The notes under the pieces are model-generated. The model worked only from the letters and a program-made list of their open reading frames with translations. It was not told the DNA's origin and did not search any database. A stretch of 64,000 nucleotides of DNA from the NCBI RefSeq assembly GCF_000714815.1, contig NZ_JMIH01000023.1:186001-250000 (forward strand), written 5' to 3'. This document shows, piece by piece, positions 17,822-27,323 of this stretch. A program made the position numbers and the translations under genes. The DNA comes from Anditalea andensis. Lineage in GTDB: Bacteria; Bacteroidota; Bacteroidia; Cytophagales; Cyclobacteriaceae. Every line of letters starts with the position of its first letter. Position 1 is the first letter of the stretch.

Positions 17822-19219
17822 TTAAATATGCAGCGCCCTGTTTTCTGTAGCTGCCAAACAGGCTTCTTTAAAAGCTTCTGTATACGTGGGGTGGGCATGT
17901 GACATACGTGCGATATCTTCTGCAGAGGCCCTGTATTCCATGGCCACGACTGCTTCTGCTATCATATCGGCTGTTCTGGGCCCGATCATGTGCACTCCCA
18001 GGATCTCGTCCGTCTCAGCATCAGCCAATACTTTCACCAACCCATCTGTATCCATAGAAGCTCTTGCCCTTCCTGATGCCATGAATGGAAACTTGCCGGT
18101 TTTGAACTTCACTCCCATTTCTTTCAACTGCTCTTCTGTATATCCCACCGCTGCTACTTCAGGCCAGGTATAGACCACTCCAGGGATCAGGTTATAATTG
18201 ATATGTGGTTTCTGTCCAGCAATCTGCTCTGCTACCAATACACCCTCTTCTTCAGCTTTATGTGCCAGCATGGCGCCCCTCACCACGTCTCCGATCGCGT
18301 AAATATTGTCTGCTGTGGTCTTGAGATGGTCATCTACTTCTATCTGTCCTCTACCATCTAATTTTACACCGGCAGCTTCAGCATTAAGTCCTTCTGTATA
18401 AGGCTTTCTGCCTATCGATACCAAAACATAGTCCCCAGTGAATTCTACTGTTTCACCTTTGGCGTTTTCAGCTGTGACCAGGACTTCTTCACCTTTGTTT
18501 TCCACAGAAGTCACTTTATGTTTCAGGTAGAACTCAAAACCGATTTTTTTAAGAGACTTTTGTAGTTCTTTGCCCATGGTGCGGTCCATGGTAGGAATAA
18601 GGGCATCCATAAACTCTATCACAGATACTTTAGCACCGATTCTCGCAAATACAGAACCTAGTTCAAGCCCTATCACCCCACCGCCTATTACGATCATATG
18701 TTTAGGAATCTCCTGAAGGGCCAAAGCTTCCGTTGAGGTGATTACCCTTTTCTTATCCACATTCATAAAGGGCAGTGCTGCAGGCTTGGAACCGGTAGCT
18801 ATGATAATTTTATCACCTTTTATCTCCTCAGTATTGCCATCTTCTTTGGAAATCTTAATGGTATTCTTATCCACAAAAGAACCCCATCCGTGATGGACAT
18901 CTATCTTATTTTTTTTCATCAGGTACTGTATGCCCTCGACATTCTGCTTCACCACGTCAGACTTGCGGCTCATCATCTGACCAAAATTCACTGTAAGGTC
19001 TTTTAGTTCAATACCGTGTGTTTTAAATGTATGCTCAGCAGCATGGTAGTGTTCGGAAGAGTCCAATAATGCTTTGGAAGGTATACAGCCTACATTCAGA
19101 CAGGTACCTCCGAGGGTAGAATATTTCTCTATGATAGCGGTTTTCATTCCCAGCTGTGCTGCTCTGATAGCGGCTACATATCCTCCAGGTCCTGATCCTA
19201 TTACGATTACGTCGTACAT
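17822..19219 (-). CDS. lpdA: Dihydrolipoyl dehydrogenase (E3)
   Basis: A 465-residue flavoprotein that reoxidises dihydrolipoyl groups of 2-oxoacid dehydrogenase complexes with NAD+. Features in order: FAD-binding GSGPGGYVAA (8-17), redox disulfide GGTCLNVGCIPSK (C40, C45), NAD-binding GGGVIGLELGSVF (about 174-186), IYAIGDVV, and the C-terminal His/Glu pair in HAHPTYTEAFKEA. Length is normal. It lies beside sucB and sucA on the same strand but separated from sucB by 533 bp with a terminator. It is therefore probably a separate unit shared by several complexes. Confidence 0.96.
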   Translation of the reverse strand: MYDVIVIGSGPGGYVAAIRAAQLGMKTAIIEKYSTLGGTCLNVGCIPSKALLDSSEHYHAAEHTFKTHGIELKDLTVNFGQMMSRKSDVVKQNVEGIQYLMKKNKIDVHHGWGSFVDKNTIKISKEDGNTEEIKGDKIIIATGSKPAALPFMNVDKKRVITSTEALALQEIPKHMIVIGGGVIGLELGSVFARIGAKVSVIEFMDALIPTMDRTMGKELQKSLKKIGFEFYLKHKVTSVENKGEEVLVTAENAKGETVEFTGDYVLVSIGRKPYTEGLNAEAAGVKLDGRGQIEVDDHLKTTADNIYAIGDVVRGAMLAHKAEEEGVLVAEQIAGQKPHINYNLIPGVVYTWPEVAAVGYTEEQLKEMGVKFKTGKFPFMASGRARASMDTDGLVKVLADAETDEILGVHMIGPRTADMIAEAVVAMEYRASAEDIARMSHAHPTYTEAFKEACLAATENRALHI

Positions 19220-19235
19220 GTTATTTCGGTTTATA

Positions 19236-19267
19236 CCAATCTTCGTACGAAGTACAAAGTAGATTGG
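19236..19267 (-). promoter_or_regulatory. Palindromic structure in the lpdA leader
   Basis: Just upstream of the lpdA start are nested inverted repeats: outer CCAATCT / AGATTGG (19236-19242, 19261-19267) and an inner perfect palindrome CTTCGTACGAAG (19241-19252). It could be an operator or leader hairpin. Inferred from symmetry only. Confidence 0.35.
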
Positions 19268-19703
19268 CGGTTATTTAAAATTTAAGCTCTGTTTTGACTT
19301 GGCTATCATGTTTTGAATATGCTCCAAATCAATCTCTATTTTTTTAAAGGCATCCGTTGTAATATTTTTCTCCTATTTGATATAAGAAGCTGTGTTTTAT
19401 TCAAATGAAGAACCTAAAGCAATACTTAAAAAATGACCAAAATCCTTTTATGTATTTCTCCCTCTCCCTTCAGCTATGTGAGAAGGGATAAAGACTAATG
19501 TCCTATTAATTTTGGATAATTAAACCATATCTTTCCATTTACAGAATAGTATCAGTAAGATCATATACTCCATCAGCTAAATCAATGGTCTTTGCCCTAT
19601 TTTTAATTTTTTGCACCTGTGCATATCAATAATAGTGAAAAACAAAATCCAATTTTTCACTACAGCCATTTACTGTGGATACAAAAAAAACGCAGATATA
19701 TAT
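19268..19703. other. Intergenic region between lpdA and sucB without recognised gene
   Basis: About 430 bp of AT-rich spacer. No ORF with family resemblance or RNA gene was seen. Confidence 0.4.
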
Positions 19704-19739
19704 ACCAGGTACCGAGCTAGGAATAACTTGGCACCTGGT
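19704..19739 (-). terminator. Hairpin after sucB
   Basis: Stem ACCAGGTACCGAG / CTTGGCACCTGGT (19704-19716, 19727-19739) with two mismatches and a 10-base loop, 13 bp past the sucB stop. A run of eight T follows on the minus strand, but about 13 bases away. Confidence 0.65.
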
Positions 19740-19752
19740 CTTTAGTACTTTC

Positions 19753-21333
19753 TTATACTCCCAAAAGCAATCTAGCAGGATCTTCCAGTAGCTGTTTTAC
19801 CCGTACCAAGAAGCTTACGGATTCCCTTCCATCTATGATTCTATGATCATAAGAAAGGGCCAGGTACATCATCGGAAGAATGACCACTTCACCATTGACA
19901 GCCATCGGCCTCTCCACGATATTGTGCATGCCTAAAATCGCAGATTGTGGAGCATTGATGATAGGCGTAGACATCATCGAGCCAAAGATACCACCATTGG
20001 TCAGTGTAAAGGTACCACCTGTCATCTCATCAATAGACAGTTTGCCTTCTCTAGCTTTTATCGCCAAGCGAACGACTTCTTTCTCTATCTGGTCGAAGCT
20101 CATGCCCTCTGCATTTCTGATCACAGGAACTACCAGTCCTTTAGGAGAAGAAACGGCAATAGATATGTCACAGAAATCATTGAATACAATTTCATTCCCG
20201 TCTATCTGGGCATTCACCGCTGGCCATTCTTGTAAGGCGACACATACAGCTTTGGTAAAGAAAGACATGAAGCCAAGATTTACCTGATGTTTTTCTTTAA
20301 ACTGGTCTTTGTACTGCTTTCTTAAGTCCATGATCGGCTTCATGTTCACCTCATTAAAAGTGGTAAGCATGGCTGTTTCATTTTTTACAGACACCAATCT
20401 TCTAGCTATCGTTCTCCTCAATGAAGACATCTTTTCTCTTTTGGTATCTCGGGAACCGGCTACTTTGGGAGCTTCCTGCGACGGTGCTACTGCTTTACTA
20501 GCTGGTTTGCTTTCTGCCGTAGGGGCTGCAGGAGCTTTTTTCTCTGCTTTTTCTGCATCTTCCTTAGTGATCCTTCCGTCTTTGCCGGTGCCTTTGATTT
20601 CATCAGCGCTGATGCCTTTCTCTGCCAAAATCTTGGCAGCCGCCGGTGATGCATGACCTGTAGCATAAGTGTCCTTGCCAGAAACAGAACCTTGAGCTGG
20701 CACGGATGCTTCTGATGGAGATCCCCCTTTATTCTCAGAAGGAGCACCCCCTTCGGTCACTTCGATTTTACAGATCAGGCCACCTATTTCTATCGTATCT
20801 CCCTCTGCCGCTACATGTCTCAATATTCCGGTAGCCTCTGCAGGAAGCTCAAATGTAGCCTTGTCTGAATCTACCTCTGCGATGATTTCATCCAACTCTA
20901 CATATGAACCGTCTTCTTTAAGCCAAGTGGCCATAGTCACTTCAGTGATGGATTCGCCTACAGTAGGCACGATCATTTCTTTAACCTCTCCTGTAGCTCC
21001 TGAAGAAGGAGCATCGGTGGTGGCTGATTTTTTTAAAATGTCCTGTCCTGCTTGTGGATCTGCACCGATGCCACTATTGGAACTGGATCCTGCTGAAGGT
21101 TCCGTATCGATGGTGCAAATTACGGCCCCTATCTCTAATGTTTCCCCCTCCTGGGCATTGATAGTTAAAATCCCAGCTGCTTCGGCTGTCAGCTCAAAAG
21201 TGGCTTTATCGGATTCCAGTTCGCAGATCACTTCATCCATTTCTACTTTGTCGCCGTCTTTTTTAAACCATTCCCCGATAGTTACCTCGGTAATGGACTC
21301 TCCTACAGTGGGGACTTTTATTTCTAAGCTCAT
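19753..21333 (-). CDS. sucB: 2-Oxoglutarate dehydrogenase E2 (dihydrolipoyl succinyltransferase), two lipoyl domains
   Basis: A 526-residue E2 core enzyme that transfers succinyl from lipoamide to CoA. Two lipoyl domains come first, each with the same [12 protein letters not shown] start and lipoylated lysine in SDKATFEL (K43 and K159). They are joined by Ser/Ala/Gly-rich linkers. A peripheral-subunit-binding domain ([13 protein letters not shown] to [11 protein letters not shown]) and the acyltransferase domain follow, with the catalytic DHRIIDGRE near residue 500. Many bacterial SucB proteins have one lipoyl domain. The VGESITEV start fits E2o rather than pyruvate E2. It is 111 bp after sucA, forming sucAB. 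Confidence 0.94.
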   Translation of the reverse strand: MSLEIKVPTVGESITEVTIGEWFKKDGDKVEMDEVICELESDKATFELTAEAAGILTINAQEGETLEIGAVICTIDTEPSAGSSSNSGIGADPQAGQDILKKSATTDAPSSGATGEVKEMIVPTVGESITEVTMATWLKEDGSYVELDEIIAEVDSDKATFELPAEATGILRHVAAEGDTIEIGGLICKIEVTEGGAPSENKGGSPSEASVPAQGSVSGKDTYATGHASPAAAKILAEKGISADEIKGTGKDGRITKEDAEKAEKKAPAAPTAESKPASKAVAPSQEAPKVAGSRDTKREKMSSLRRTIARRLVSVKNETAMLTTFNEVNMKPIMDLRKQYKDQFKEKHQVNLGFMSFFTKAVCVALQEWPAVNAQIDGNEIVFNDFCDISIAVSSPKGLVVPVIRNAEGMSFDQIEKEVVRLAIKAREGKLSIDEMTGGTFTLTNGGIFGSMMSTPIINAPQSAILGMHNIVERPMAVNGEVVILPMMYLALSYDHRIIDGRESVSFLVRVKQLLEDPARLLLGV

Positions 21334-21409
21334 ATTTTTTTATTTTACCCCCGGAACATGGTCCAAGGTTAATTTCACATTGATTATTATTGATAAAATT
21401 AAACCCGTT

Positions 21410-21435
21410 GTCCCATGAGGATCATCTCATGGGAC
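21410..21435 (-). promoter_or_regulatory. Intercistronic hairpin between sucA and sucB
   Basis: Perfect 10-bp stem GTCCCATGAG / CTCATGGGAC with a 6-base loop, just after the sucA stop. No T-tract follows immediately. It could act as an mRNA processing or stabilising element, or a partial terminator that sets sucA:sucB dosage. Confidence 0.55.
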
Positions 21436-21444
21436 ATGGAGGTG

Positions 21445-24240
21445 TTACTGTAGCTTTAAAGCTCTGTATAATATCGATTCCTGTTCCTGATGGTGCACTT
21501 TATTATAACCTGTAGCAGGAGAAGCGCTTGATTTTCTGCAGATCACTTCCATTGGGAAGTCTCTGTACAGCGATCTCATCATATAGGTCCAATACCCCAT
21601 ATTTTCTGGTTCTTCCTGTACCCAGACCACTTCTGCCTCTCCGTAATGCTTCACGGCTTCTAATATCTGGTTCTTTGGAAGTGGGTGCAGCTGTTCTACC
21701 CTTACAATAGCTACATCATTTACTTTTTCCTTTTCTCTCAGTTCAGTAAGATCGTAATAAATTTTGCCAGAGCAAAGGACTACTCTTTTTACTTTTAATG
21801 TATCTGCTTCCGGATCTTGGATTACTTCCCTAAATCTGCCAGATGTAAACTCCTCTACTGGGGACATCACCTTGGGATGTCTCAGTAAGGATTTAGGCGA
21901 CATCACCACACATGGTTTTCTGAATTCCCAAGCCAACTGTCTCCTAAGCATGTGAAAGAAGTTAGATGGTTCCGTGATATTGGCCACTACGATATTATAT
22001 TCTGCTGCCAGCTGAAGAAACCTTTCAGGCCTTGCATTGGAGTGCTCCGGCCCCTGACCTTCATAACCGTGAGGCAGAAGCATTACCAGTCCGTTCATTT
22101 TCTGCCACTTGGATTCACCTGATGTAATGAATTGATCTATCATCACCTGTGCTCCATTGGCAAAATCCCCAAACTGAGCTTCCCATATGGTTAGAGAGTG
22201 TGGATTGGCCATCCCGTAGCCATATTCAAAACCGAGTACCGCAAATTCAGATAGCAGGGAATTATAGATAGAAAATTTACCTTTTCTGTCCTTCATCTCA
22301 TGAAGGGAATTAAAAGGCTTGTTGGAGCTGGCATCATGCAATACCGCATGTCTGTGAGAGAAGGTACCCCTTTGGACATCCTGACCTGTCAACCTCACGG
22401 TCTTCCCTTCCAAAAGAAGGGATCCATAAGCCAAAAGTTCCGCTGCTGCCCAGTTAAGGGATTTGGTACTGTAGAACATTTCCTTACGCTGCTTCATCTG
22501 CGCTTCTATCTGCTTGATAGGTTTGAAGCCTTTGGGAATTACAGTAAGCGCCTCTGCTACTTTTCCTATAGTTTCTTCAGAGATAAATGTTTCAGGTGAT
22601 TGTTCAAAATCCTCAGGTCTGGACCTTCTCAATGACTGCCACTCCCGCTCAAACTGTGTAAAGCTATATGGCAAAGGTTTTTCTTTTACCATATTAAGCC
22701 TGTCCTGGAGCAACTTACGGAACTCCTTATCCATCTGCTTGGCTACGGCCGCATCCACATCACCCCTTTCGAGCAATCTTTTATTGTAGATCTCACGGGG
22801 ATTCGGATGTTTGGAGATAATATTATAGAGTGACGGCTGTGTGAATTTTGGTTCATCAGATTCATTATGGCCATGTCTTCTGTAGCAGACCATATCTACA
22901 AAAATGTCTCTTTTATACTTTTGACGGAATTCTATAGCCAATTTGGCTGCAAAAACCACGGCTTCTGCATCATCCCCATTTACGTGAATGACAGGAGCAT
23001 CTATTATCTTCGCCACATCGGTACAATAGATGGAAGATCTGGCATCATCAAAATCGGTAGTAAATCCTACCTGATTGTTGATCACAAAGTGAATGGTACC
23101 GCCCACATGATAACCCTTTAACCCAGCCATCTGGGTAACCTCATACACTATACCCTGACCTGCTATAGCTGCATCTCCATGGATGAGTATAGGAAGGGCC
23201 TTAGTGGTGTCATTCTGGTGTTCCGAATCTATTTTGGCCCTCATAAAGCCTTCTACTACAGGGTTCACTGCCTCGAGGTGAGAGGGGTTTGGTGCCAATT
23301 TAAGGTTGACTTTCAGGTCATCAGTGACCTGGATATCACTTGAATAGCCCATATGGTATTTTACATCACCGTCTCCCATGGTAAGGTCTGGCTTGGCTGT
23401 ACCTTCAAATTCGGAAAAAATCTGCTCGTAAGTCTTACCCATTATATTGGCCAAAACATTGAGCCGGCCTCTGTGGGCCATACCGATCATTACTTCTTTT
23501 ACTCCCAGTGCTGCACCTTTCTGGATCACAGCATCCAAGAAAGGTATGGTACTCTCCCCTCCTTCTAGGGAAAACCTTTTTTGCCCGATATATTTAGTAT
23601 GAAGAAAATTCTCAAAGACTACCGCTTCATTAAGTTTAGATAGGATCCTTTTTTTCTCTTCTGTAGGCGGGTTAAAAGTAAGGGCCTCTTTTTCTATTTT
23701 GGTTTTGAGCCAATCCAGCATTTCCGGATCCCGGATATATAGGTATTCAAAGCCCATAGATCCTTCATAGATCTTTTTAAGCGCAGCGACTATGTCTTTC
23801 AATTTTGCTTTGCCGATTCCGATTTCTTCCCCTGCCTGGAATTCAGTGTCCAGATCCGAATCACTTAGCCCTAGATCAGCTAGATCTATCAGGGCTTTAC
23901 GGTCTACCCTTTCCCTGACAGGATTGGTTTTGGATCGGAGGTGTGCTCTGGAACGGTGGGCATGAATAAGGGCCCTAACCTTAATTTCCTTGGGAAGCTC
24001 CTCCATGTCCATGATGGTGCCTTTGGTGGCAAGGCTTCCGTTTTCTGCTTTGGCAGCTGGCGCAGTACCGACCACTGCCCCGCCTTCAGGATCTTCGCCG
24101 TACTTGGTAATGGCAAACTCAAAGCCATCAAAAAATGTCTTCCAGCTGGGATCGATCGATTCCGGGTCTTTTTTAAAATCGTTATATAGCTCATCAATGT
24201 AAGCTACATGGGAATTTGAAATGTATGAAAATTTGTCCAT
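21445..24240 (-). CDS. sucA: 2-Oxoglutarate dehydrogenase E1
   Basis: A 931-residue thiamine-diphosphate enzyme that decarboxylates 2-oxoglutarate and succinylates the E2 lipoyl group. The N-terminal motif SHVAYIDELYNDFKKDP is the E2-binding arm. GMAHRGRLNVLANIMGK, the ThDP motif region IHGDAAIAGQGIVYE to HFVINNQVGFTT, and MVCYRRHGHNESDEP are all present. The C-terminus keeps EEPENMGYWTYM. The ATG at 24238-24240 is chosen because the longer frame (from 24315) would begin upstream of a TATATTTG box at 24264-24271. First gene of sucAB. Confidence 0.95.
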   Translation of the reverse strand: MDKFSYISNSHVAYIDELYNDFKKDPESIDPSWKTFFDGFEFAITKYGEDPEGGAVVGTAPAAKAENGSLATKGTIMDMEELPKEIKVRALIHAHRSRAHLRSKTNPVRERVDRKALIDLADLGLSDSDLDTEFQAGEEIGIGKAKLKDIVAALKKIYEGSMGFEYLYIRDPEMLDWLKTKIEKEALTFNPPTEEKKRILSKLNEAVVFENFLHTKYIGQKRFSLEGGESTIPFLDAVIQKGAALGVKEVMIGMAHRGRLNVLANIMGKTYEQIFSEFEGTAKPDLTMGDGDVKYHMGYSSDIQVTDDLKVNLKLAPNPSHLEAVNPVVEGFMRAKIDSEHQNDTTKALPILIHGDAAIAGQGIVYEVTQMAGLKGYHVGGTIHFVINNQVGFTTDFDDARSSIYCTDVAKIIDAPVIHVNGDDAEAVVFAAKLAIEFRQKYKRDIFVDMVCYRRHGHNESDEPKFTQPSLYNIISKHPNPREIYNKRLLERGDVDAAVAKQMDKEFRKLLQDRLNMVKEKPLPYSFTQFEREWQSLRRSRPEDFEQSPETFISEETIGKVAEALTVIPKGFKPIKQIEAQMKQRKEMFYSTKSLNWAAAELLAYGSLLLEGKTVRLTGQDVQRGTFSHRHAVLHDASSNKPFNSLHEMKDRKGKFSIYNSLLSEFAVLGFEYGYGMANPHSLTIWEAQFGDFANGAQVMIDQFITSGESKWQKMNGLVMLLPHGYEGQGPEHSNARPERFLQLAAEYNIVVANITEPSNFFHMLRRQLAWEFRKPCVVMSPKSLLRHPKVMSPVEEFTSGRFREVIQDPEADTLKVKRVVLCSGKIYYDLTELREKEKVNDVAIVRVEQLHPLPKNQILEAVKHYGEAEVVWVQEEPENMGYWTYMMRSLYRDFPMEVICRKSSASPATGYNKVHHQEQESILYRALKLQ

Positions 24241-24263
24241 GTTGGGTTGATTTCTTCGAAAAA

Positions 24264-24271
24264 CAAATATA
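24264..24271 (-). promoter_or_regulatory. Bacteroidota-type -7 box of sucA
   Basis: TATATTTG on the minus strand, 24 bp before the chosen sucA ATG. It supports the shorter start and a short leader. Confidence 0.55.
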
Positions 24272-24650
24272 GAGAGATAAGATTTATTATGAAAACCGTA
24301 TATTCGTATATACAAATATTGTTGATAACCAGTTATCTTGTTATTTTGTTTCAGAATTATATTTGGATAATAGAAACATTATTTACTAATTATTTACGGC
24401 ATATGGCTTATAAAAAAATAGGTTTGGTAAGACCTCCCAAATAAATTCGAAAACGATATAAAATTTTGGATGACCAAATAGGTTTCCTCAAAGCCTAGAA
24501 GTGAATGAGCCGATAATATTAATGTCAATTTAAACTACCCAAAAAAATAAATCATTTTTTTTCATGAACAAAGCACACTGATATTCAGAAGAGTATTAAA
24601 AATTGAAGATAATGCTTTAGAATGATGAAGAAAATTTAATTCATGAAGTA

Positions 24651-24680
24651 TTGACTTGTCAAATAATCCTATTACATTTG
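24651..24680 (+). promoter_or_regulatory. Probable promoter of the initiator tRNA gene
   Basis: TTGAC at 24651-24655 and TACATTTG at 24673-24680 (fits TAnnTTTG) are separated by 19 bases when counted from the TTG, a spacing typical of Bacteroidota promoters. They lie about 90 bp upstream of the tRNA. Confidence 0.5.
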
Positions 24681-24768
24681 TATCACCATTAGGAAAACGG
24701 AATAAAAAAAGATTTATTTCATCCTTTAATGAACTTAAAAGCGACAAAATTAATTTATAAAAATATAT

Positions 24769-24841
<73 letters not shown>

Positions 24842-24846
24842 CTTTT

Positions 24847-24886
24847 AGACTCCGGACAATGTAAGAATTGTTCGGAGTCTTTTGTT
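24847..24886 (+). terminator. Element-borne terminator following the tRNA
   Basis: 14-bp stem AGACTCCGGACAAT / ATTGTTCGGAGTCT (24847-24860, 24867-24880) with one G-U pair, then TTTG and more T. It lies inside the element and replaces the tRNA terminator displaced to 48169. Confidence 0.85.
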
Positions 24887-24940
24887 TTTCAGGGGTTTAG
24901 CGAAATTTCGATTCTGATTGATTCTGTTAAATTCGAGATA

Positions 24941-24967
24941 TTTTGTCCGCCTTTTTGTCCCCCCTAT
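24941..24967 (+). repeat. Left-end arm-like repeat (TTTTGTCC pair)
   Basis: Two TTTTGTCC copies in a row, ending CCCCTAT. A close match with the same layout (TTTTTGCCC, then TTTTGTCCCCTAT) is at 48088-48113 near the right end. Candidate integrase arm-type sites. Confidence 0.5.
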
Positions 24968-24988
24968 TTTTTTTGATTATCTTGGGTC

Positions 24989-26245
24989 ATGATTGATTTC
25001 AAGATCAAAGCCGTTTTGAACCCAAAAGGGAAAACATCCCAGGAAGGAGAATCGGTTTATCTATGTATCAACCGAAGGACAAGGCAGTATGTCAACCTCC
25101 ATCTCGAAAAAATTCCTAAGAAAGCCTGGTCCGGTAAACCTCTGAAATGGGTTAACAGTCATTATCCTTACGCTACCTCCCATAATTTGGTGATTGCAAA
25201 AGAGATTCACCACTTGAAAGAGATCATTCAGGATTATTACAAAAGAAACGAGATTCTGACCTCAGAGAAACTCAAGAAGATTTATCAAGTAAAGCACCAG
25301 GGTAAAAGAATTAAAGGAGTTAATGGGAAAATAGCTCCGGGAGCGAGTGACACTATTGTATCATACATCGATTATTCATTAGCTTATGGCCCAGTTTCAA
25401 AAAAAGCCAGCGGTACGAAAAAGGTCTATGTTACTCTAAAAAATCTTATCGATAAATATCAGGGCCATTCCCTAATGGCAGATATCGATGAGGGTTTAAT
25501 TTTAGGGTTTGTGGAGTTTATGAGGAGCGATGCAACTGAAATTAAATCGGATACAACTGTAGCCAAGTATGTAGACCGCTTGAAGGTAATCTACCGTGAA
25601 TACTGTGATCAGTACGGAATTCCATTTAAAAAGCGGATTTTTGACGGGCTTGATGTGGATTCAAGTAAAAAGCCTGATAAAATCATCTACGTCAATGATA
25701 AGCAATATGAATCGTTATTGAAATTAAAATTTCCCAAGGAAGAAAGGCGGCTTGAAATCACCCGTGATATTTTTGTATTACTTTGCAACACCGCACTTTA
25801 TTATAATGACCTTATTGCCATAGAATCAGCCTCCGGATTCGATCCAAACTTAATCAAAGTTGATCCAGAATACATGGTATTGCAGGGTGAAAGAAAAAAG
25901 AATGGCGAGGAATTTTGGATTCCATTAAATGATACCTCCAAAAAAATCATAAAAAAGTATTCTTCAAATGATGGCGAAACTATTTTTCCCCGTGCGGTAG
26001 CCATTTCTGAACAGAAATTTAACCAACATTTGAAGGTGCTAGCACAAAAGATAAATTTCACGGACGTCCTTTCTAATAAGGTCGGTCGAAAGACTTTTGG
26101 TACTTGGGCGGACAGATTGGGAATGGAGGATAAAGATATCAGGATGATATTTGGACATTCACCTGGCTCGGTTCTAAAAAAATACTACACGGAAAGAAAG
26201 ATGTTAGAGACCTATAAAAAAATATTAAGTTTTATCCAACGGTAA
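24989..26245 (+). CDS. Tyrosine recombinase (integrase)
   Basis: A 418-residue site-specific recombinase that would integrate and excise the element. An N-terminal arm-binding domain (about 1-100), a SAM-like core-binding domain (about 110-215) and a C-terminal catalytic domain are present. Box II reads VGRKTFGTWADRLG (catalytic Arg kept, usual preceding His is Lys). FGHSPGSVLKKYY gives the late His and the nucleophilic Tyr. At the first catalytic Arg (usual TGxRxSDL) this protein has NTALYYNDL, so Arg I is missing. IntDOT-type integrases of Bacteroidota also lack Arg I, so activity is still likely. It lies directly next to the tRNA, as expected. Confidence 0.92.
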   Translation: MIDFKIKAVLNPKGKTSQEGESVYLCINRRTRQYVNLHLEKIPKKAWSGKPLKWVNSHYPYATSHNLVIAKEIHHLKEIIQDYYKRNEILTSEKLKKIYQVKHQGKRIKGVNGKIAPGASDTIVSYIDYSLAYGPVSKKASGTKKVYVTLKNLIDKYQGHSLMADIDEGLILGFVEFMRSDATEIKSDTTVAKYVDRLKVIYREYCDQYGIPFKKRIFDGLDVDSSKKPDKIIYVNDKQYESLLKLKFPKEERRLEITRDIFVLLCNTALYYNDLIAIESASGFDPNLIKVDPEYMVLQGERKKNGEEFWIPLNDTSKKIIKKYSSNDGETIFPRAVAISEQKFNQHLKVLAQKINFTDVLSNKVGRKTFGTWADRLGMEDKDIRMIFGHSPGSVLKKYYTERKMLETYKKILSFIQR

Positions 26246-26246
26246 G

Positions 26247-26936
26247 ATGGAAAAGAAATCTAAACTTGCTATTAAGCATTATTACGGAAAAGAGCTTGAG
26301 AAAATTGGTAAGTCTCCCACTGGTTTTCCTTTGTACGTCATGGTAAGATATAAGAATATCAAAACTAAATATGCTTCGAGGCTTGGGATTAGATATGCAA
26401 GTGAAGTAGTGGGTAATGAAGAAAATTTAAGGCATTATCCAGATCAAGCTAATCTGGTTATTAAGGAGGAGGTTAAGCATATTGAAATGGTACGTGAATA
26501 TTTGGAAGACTATCTCGAAATAGAGTTTAAGCCATCGATTCTTGTTAATAACCTATTGGAACATATATACTTAGAGAAGGTAGTTGGTTTTTTTGATGCG
26601 AAACCAAAACAATATTCTTACTCAATTGAAACTGTTTTGAGGGAGAGATCTTCTGATTTGGTAGACCTTTACAGGGTCTCGGGCCCCATGCGTTTTATGA
26701 GTGGAGTTTTACATCTAGATAAATCGCTTTTTGAAAATCTGATGGACATCTCCGACACTAGGGTGTATTATAATTATTATCAACTGTTTAAATCAGTAAG
26801 TTCAGTCGAACTGAATAGACTTCAATTCAGATTAGAAAAGATCCAAGGTGATGACCAACTTAAAGAATTCAAAATTTGGATGGACAAAAAGTTTGATGAA
26901 GAAGTAAAGGGAGCTTTGTTATCTGTTTCCAGTTAA
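26247..26936 (+). CDS. Unknown protein coupled to the integrase
   Basis: A 229-residue protein starting one base after the integrase stop. Its N-terminus (PTGFPLYVMVRYKNIKTKYA) looks like the beta-sheet arm-binding domain of tyrosine recombinases, but no catalytic domain follows. The rest is helical and charged. A DNA-binding accessory factor for recombination is a reasonable guess from position; the family is not recognised. Confidence 0.6.
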   Translation: MEKKSKLAIKHYYGKELEKIGKSPTGFPLYVMVRYKNIKTKYASRLGIRYASEVVGNEENLRHYPDQANLVIKEEVKHIEMVREYLEDYLEIEFKPSILVNNLLEHIYLEKVVGFFDAKPKQYSYSIETVLRERSSDLVDLYRVSGPMRFMSGVLHLDKSLFENLMDISDTRVYYNYYQLFKSVSSVELNRLQFRLEKIQGDDQLKEFKIWMDKKFDEEVKGALLSVSS

Positions 26937-26958
26937 ATAAAATACAGTAAATATTTTT

Positions 26959-26974
26959 CGGTCACTTGTGACCG
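26959..26974. promoter_or_regulatory. Palindromic operator candidate before the excisionase-like gene
   Basis: Perfect dyad CGGTCAC-TT-GTGACCG. It lies 17 bp upstream of the TATATTTG box at 26991-26998 and so is placed to control the HTH gene at 27021. Confidence 0.5.
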
Positions 26975-26990
26975 ATTTAATTATTTTTTC

Positions 26991-26998
26991 TATATTTG
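26991..26998 (+). promoter_or_regulatory. Bacteroidota-type -7 box of the excisionase-like gene
   Basis: TATATTTG, exact TAnnTTTG match, 22 bp before the ATG at 27021. Confidence 0.5.
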
Positions 26999-27020
26999 AG
27001 TAAATCGAACTCAAATCACG

Positions 27021-27323
27021 ATGAATCAAGACTCTTTTATTCCATTGTCGGCCGTTAGCCAGAAGTGGCTGGAAGAAAAATTCAGAAATCTCGAAGAAAA
27101 GATATCCAGTATTGAACCAGCTCGTAAATCAATTAAAGATGAGTGGCTTACTCTCCAGGAGTTTATGGAAGCCACAGGGGTTAAATCCCATTATTCCATT
27201 TCAAAGATGGTATCCATCTCAGAAGAGAGGGGAGAAAAATTTCGATCGAAATTTTTGGGGAAAAGACGCTATATCCATCGAAGTGAGGTAGAAAAATATT
27301 TTTCGGGTGAGTTTGAGAAATAA
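27021..27323 (+). CDS. Small helix-turn-helix protein, excisionase-like
   Basis: A 100-residue protein. The N-terminal half is charged and possibly coiled (LEEKFRNLEEKISSIE). The C-terminal half is an HTH of the MerR/excisionase type: DEWLTLQEFMEATGVKS, then LGKRRYIHRSEVEKYF, the usual end where the recognition helix is followed by a residue-rich strand. In Bacteroidota integrative elements such proteins next to the integrase commonly serve as recombination directionality factors. The assignment is by fold and position. Confidence 0.65.
   Translation: MNQDSFIPLSAVSQKWLEEKFRNLEEKISSIEPARKSIKDEWLTLQEFMEATGVKSHYSISKMVSISEERGEKFRSKFLGKRRYIHRSEVEKYFSGEFEK

Noticed and set aside
17698-17898. ORF of 66 codons across the lpdA end
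   Set aside because: It runs through the lpdA terminator hairpin and overlaps lpdA codons; no family resemblance.
24238-24315. Longer sucA start at 24315
   Set aside because: It would begin upstream of a TATATTTG promoter box, and the extra 25 residues do not resemble SucA; the MDKFSYISNSHVAYI start fits the family.
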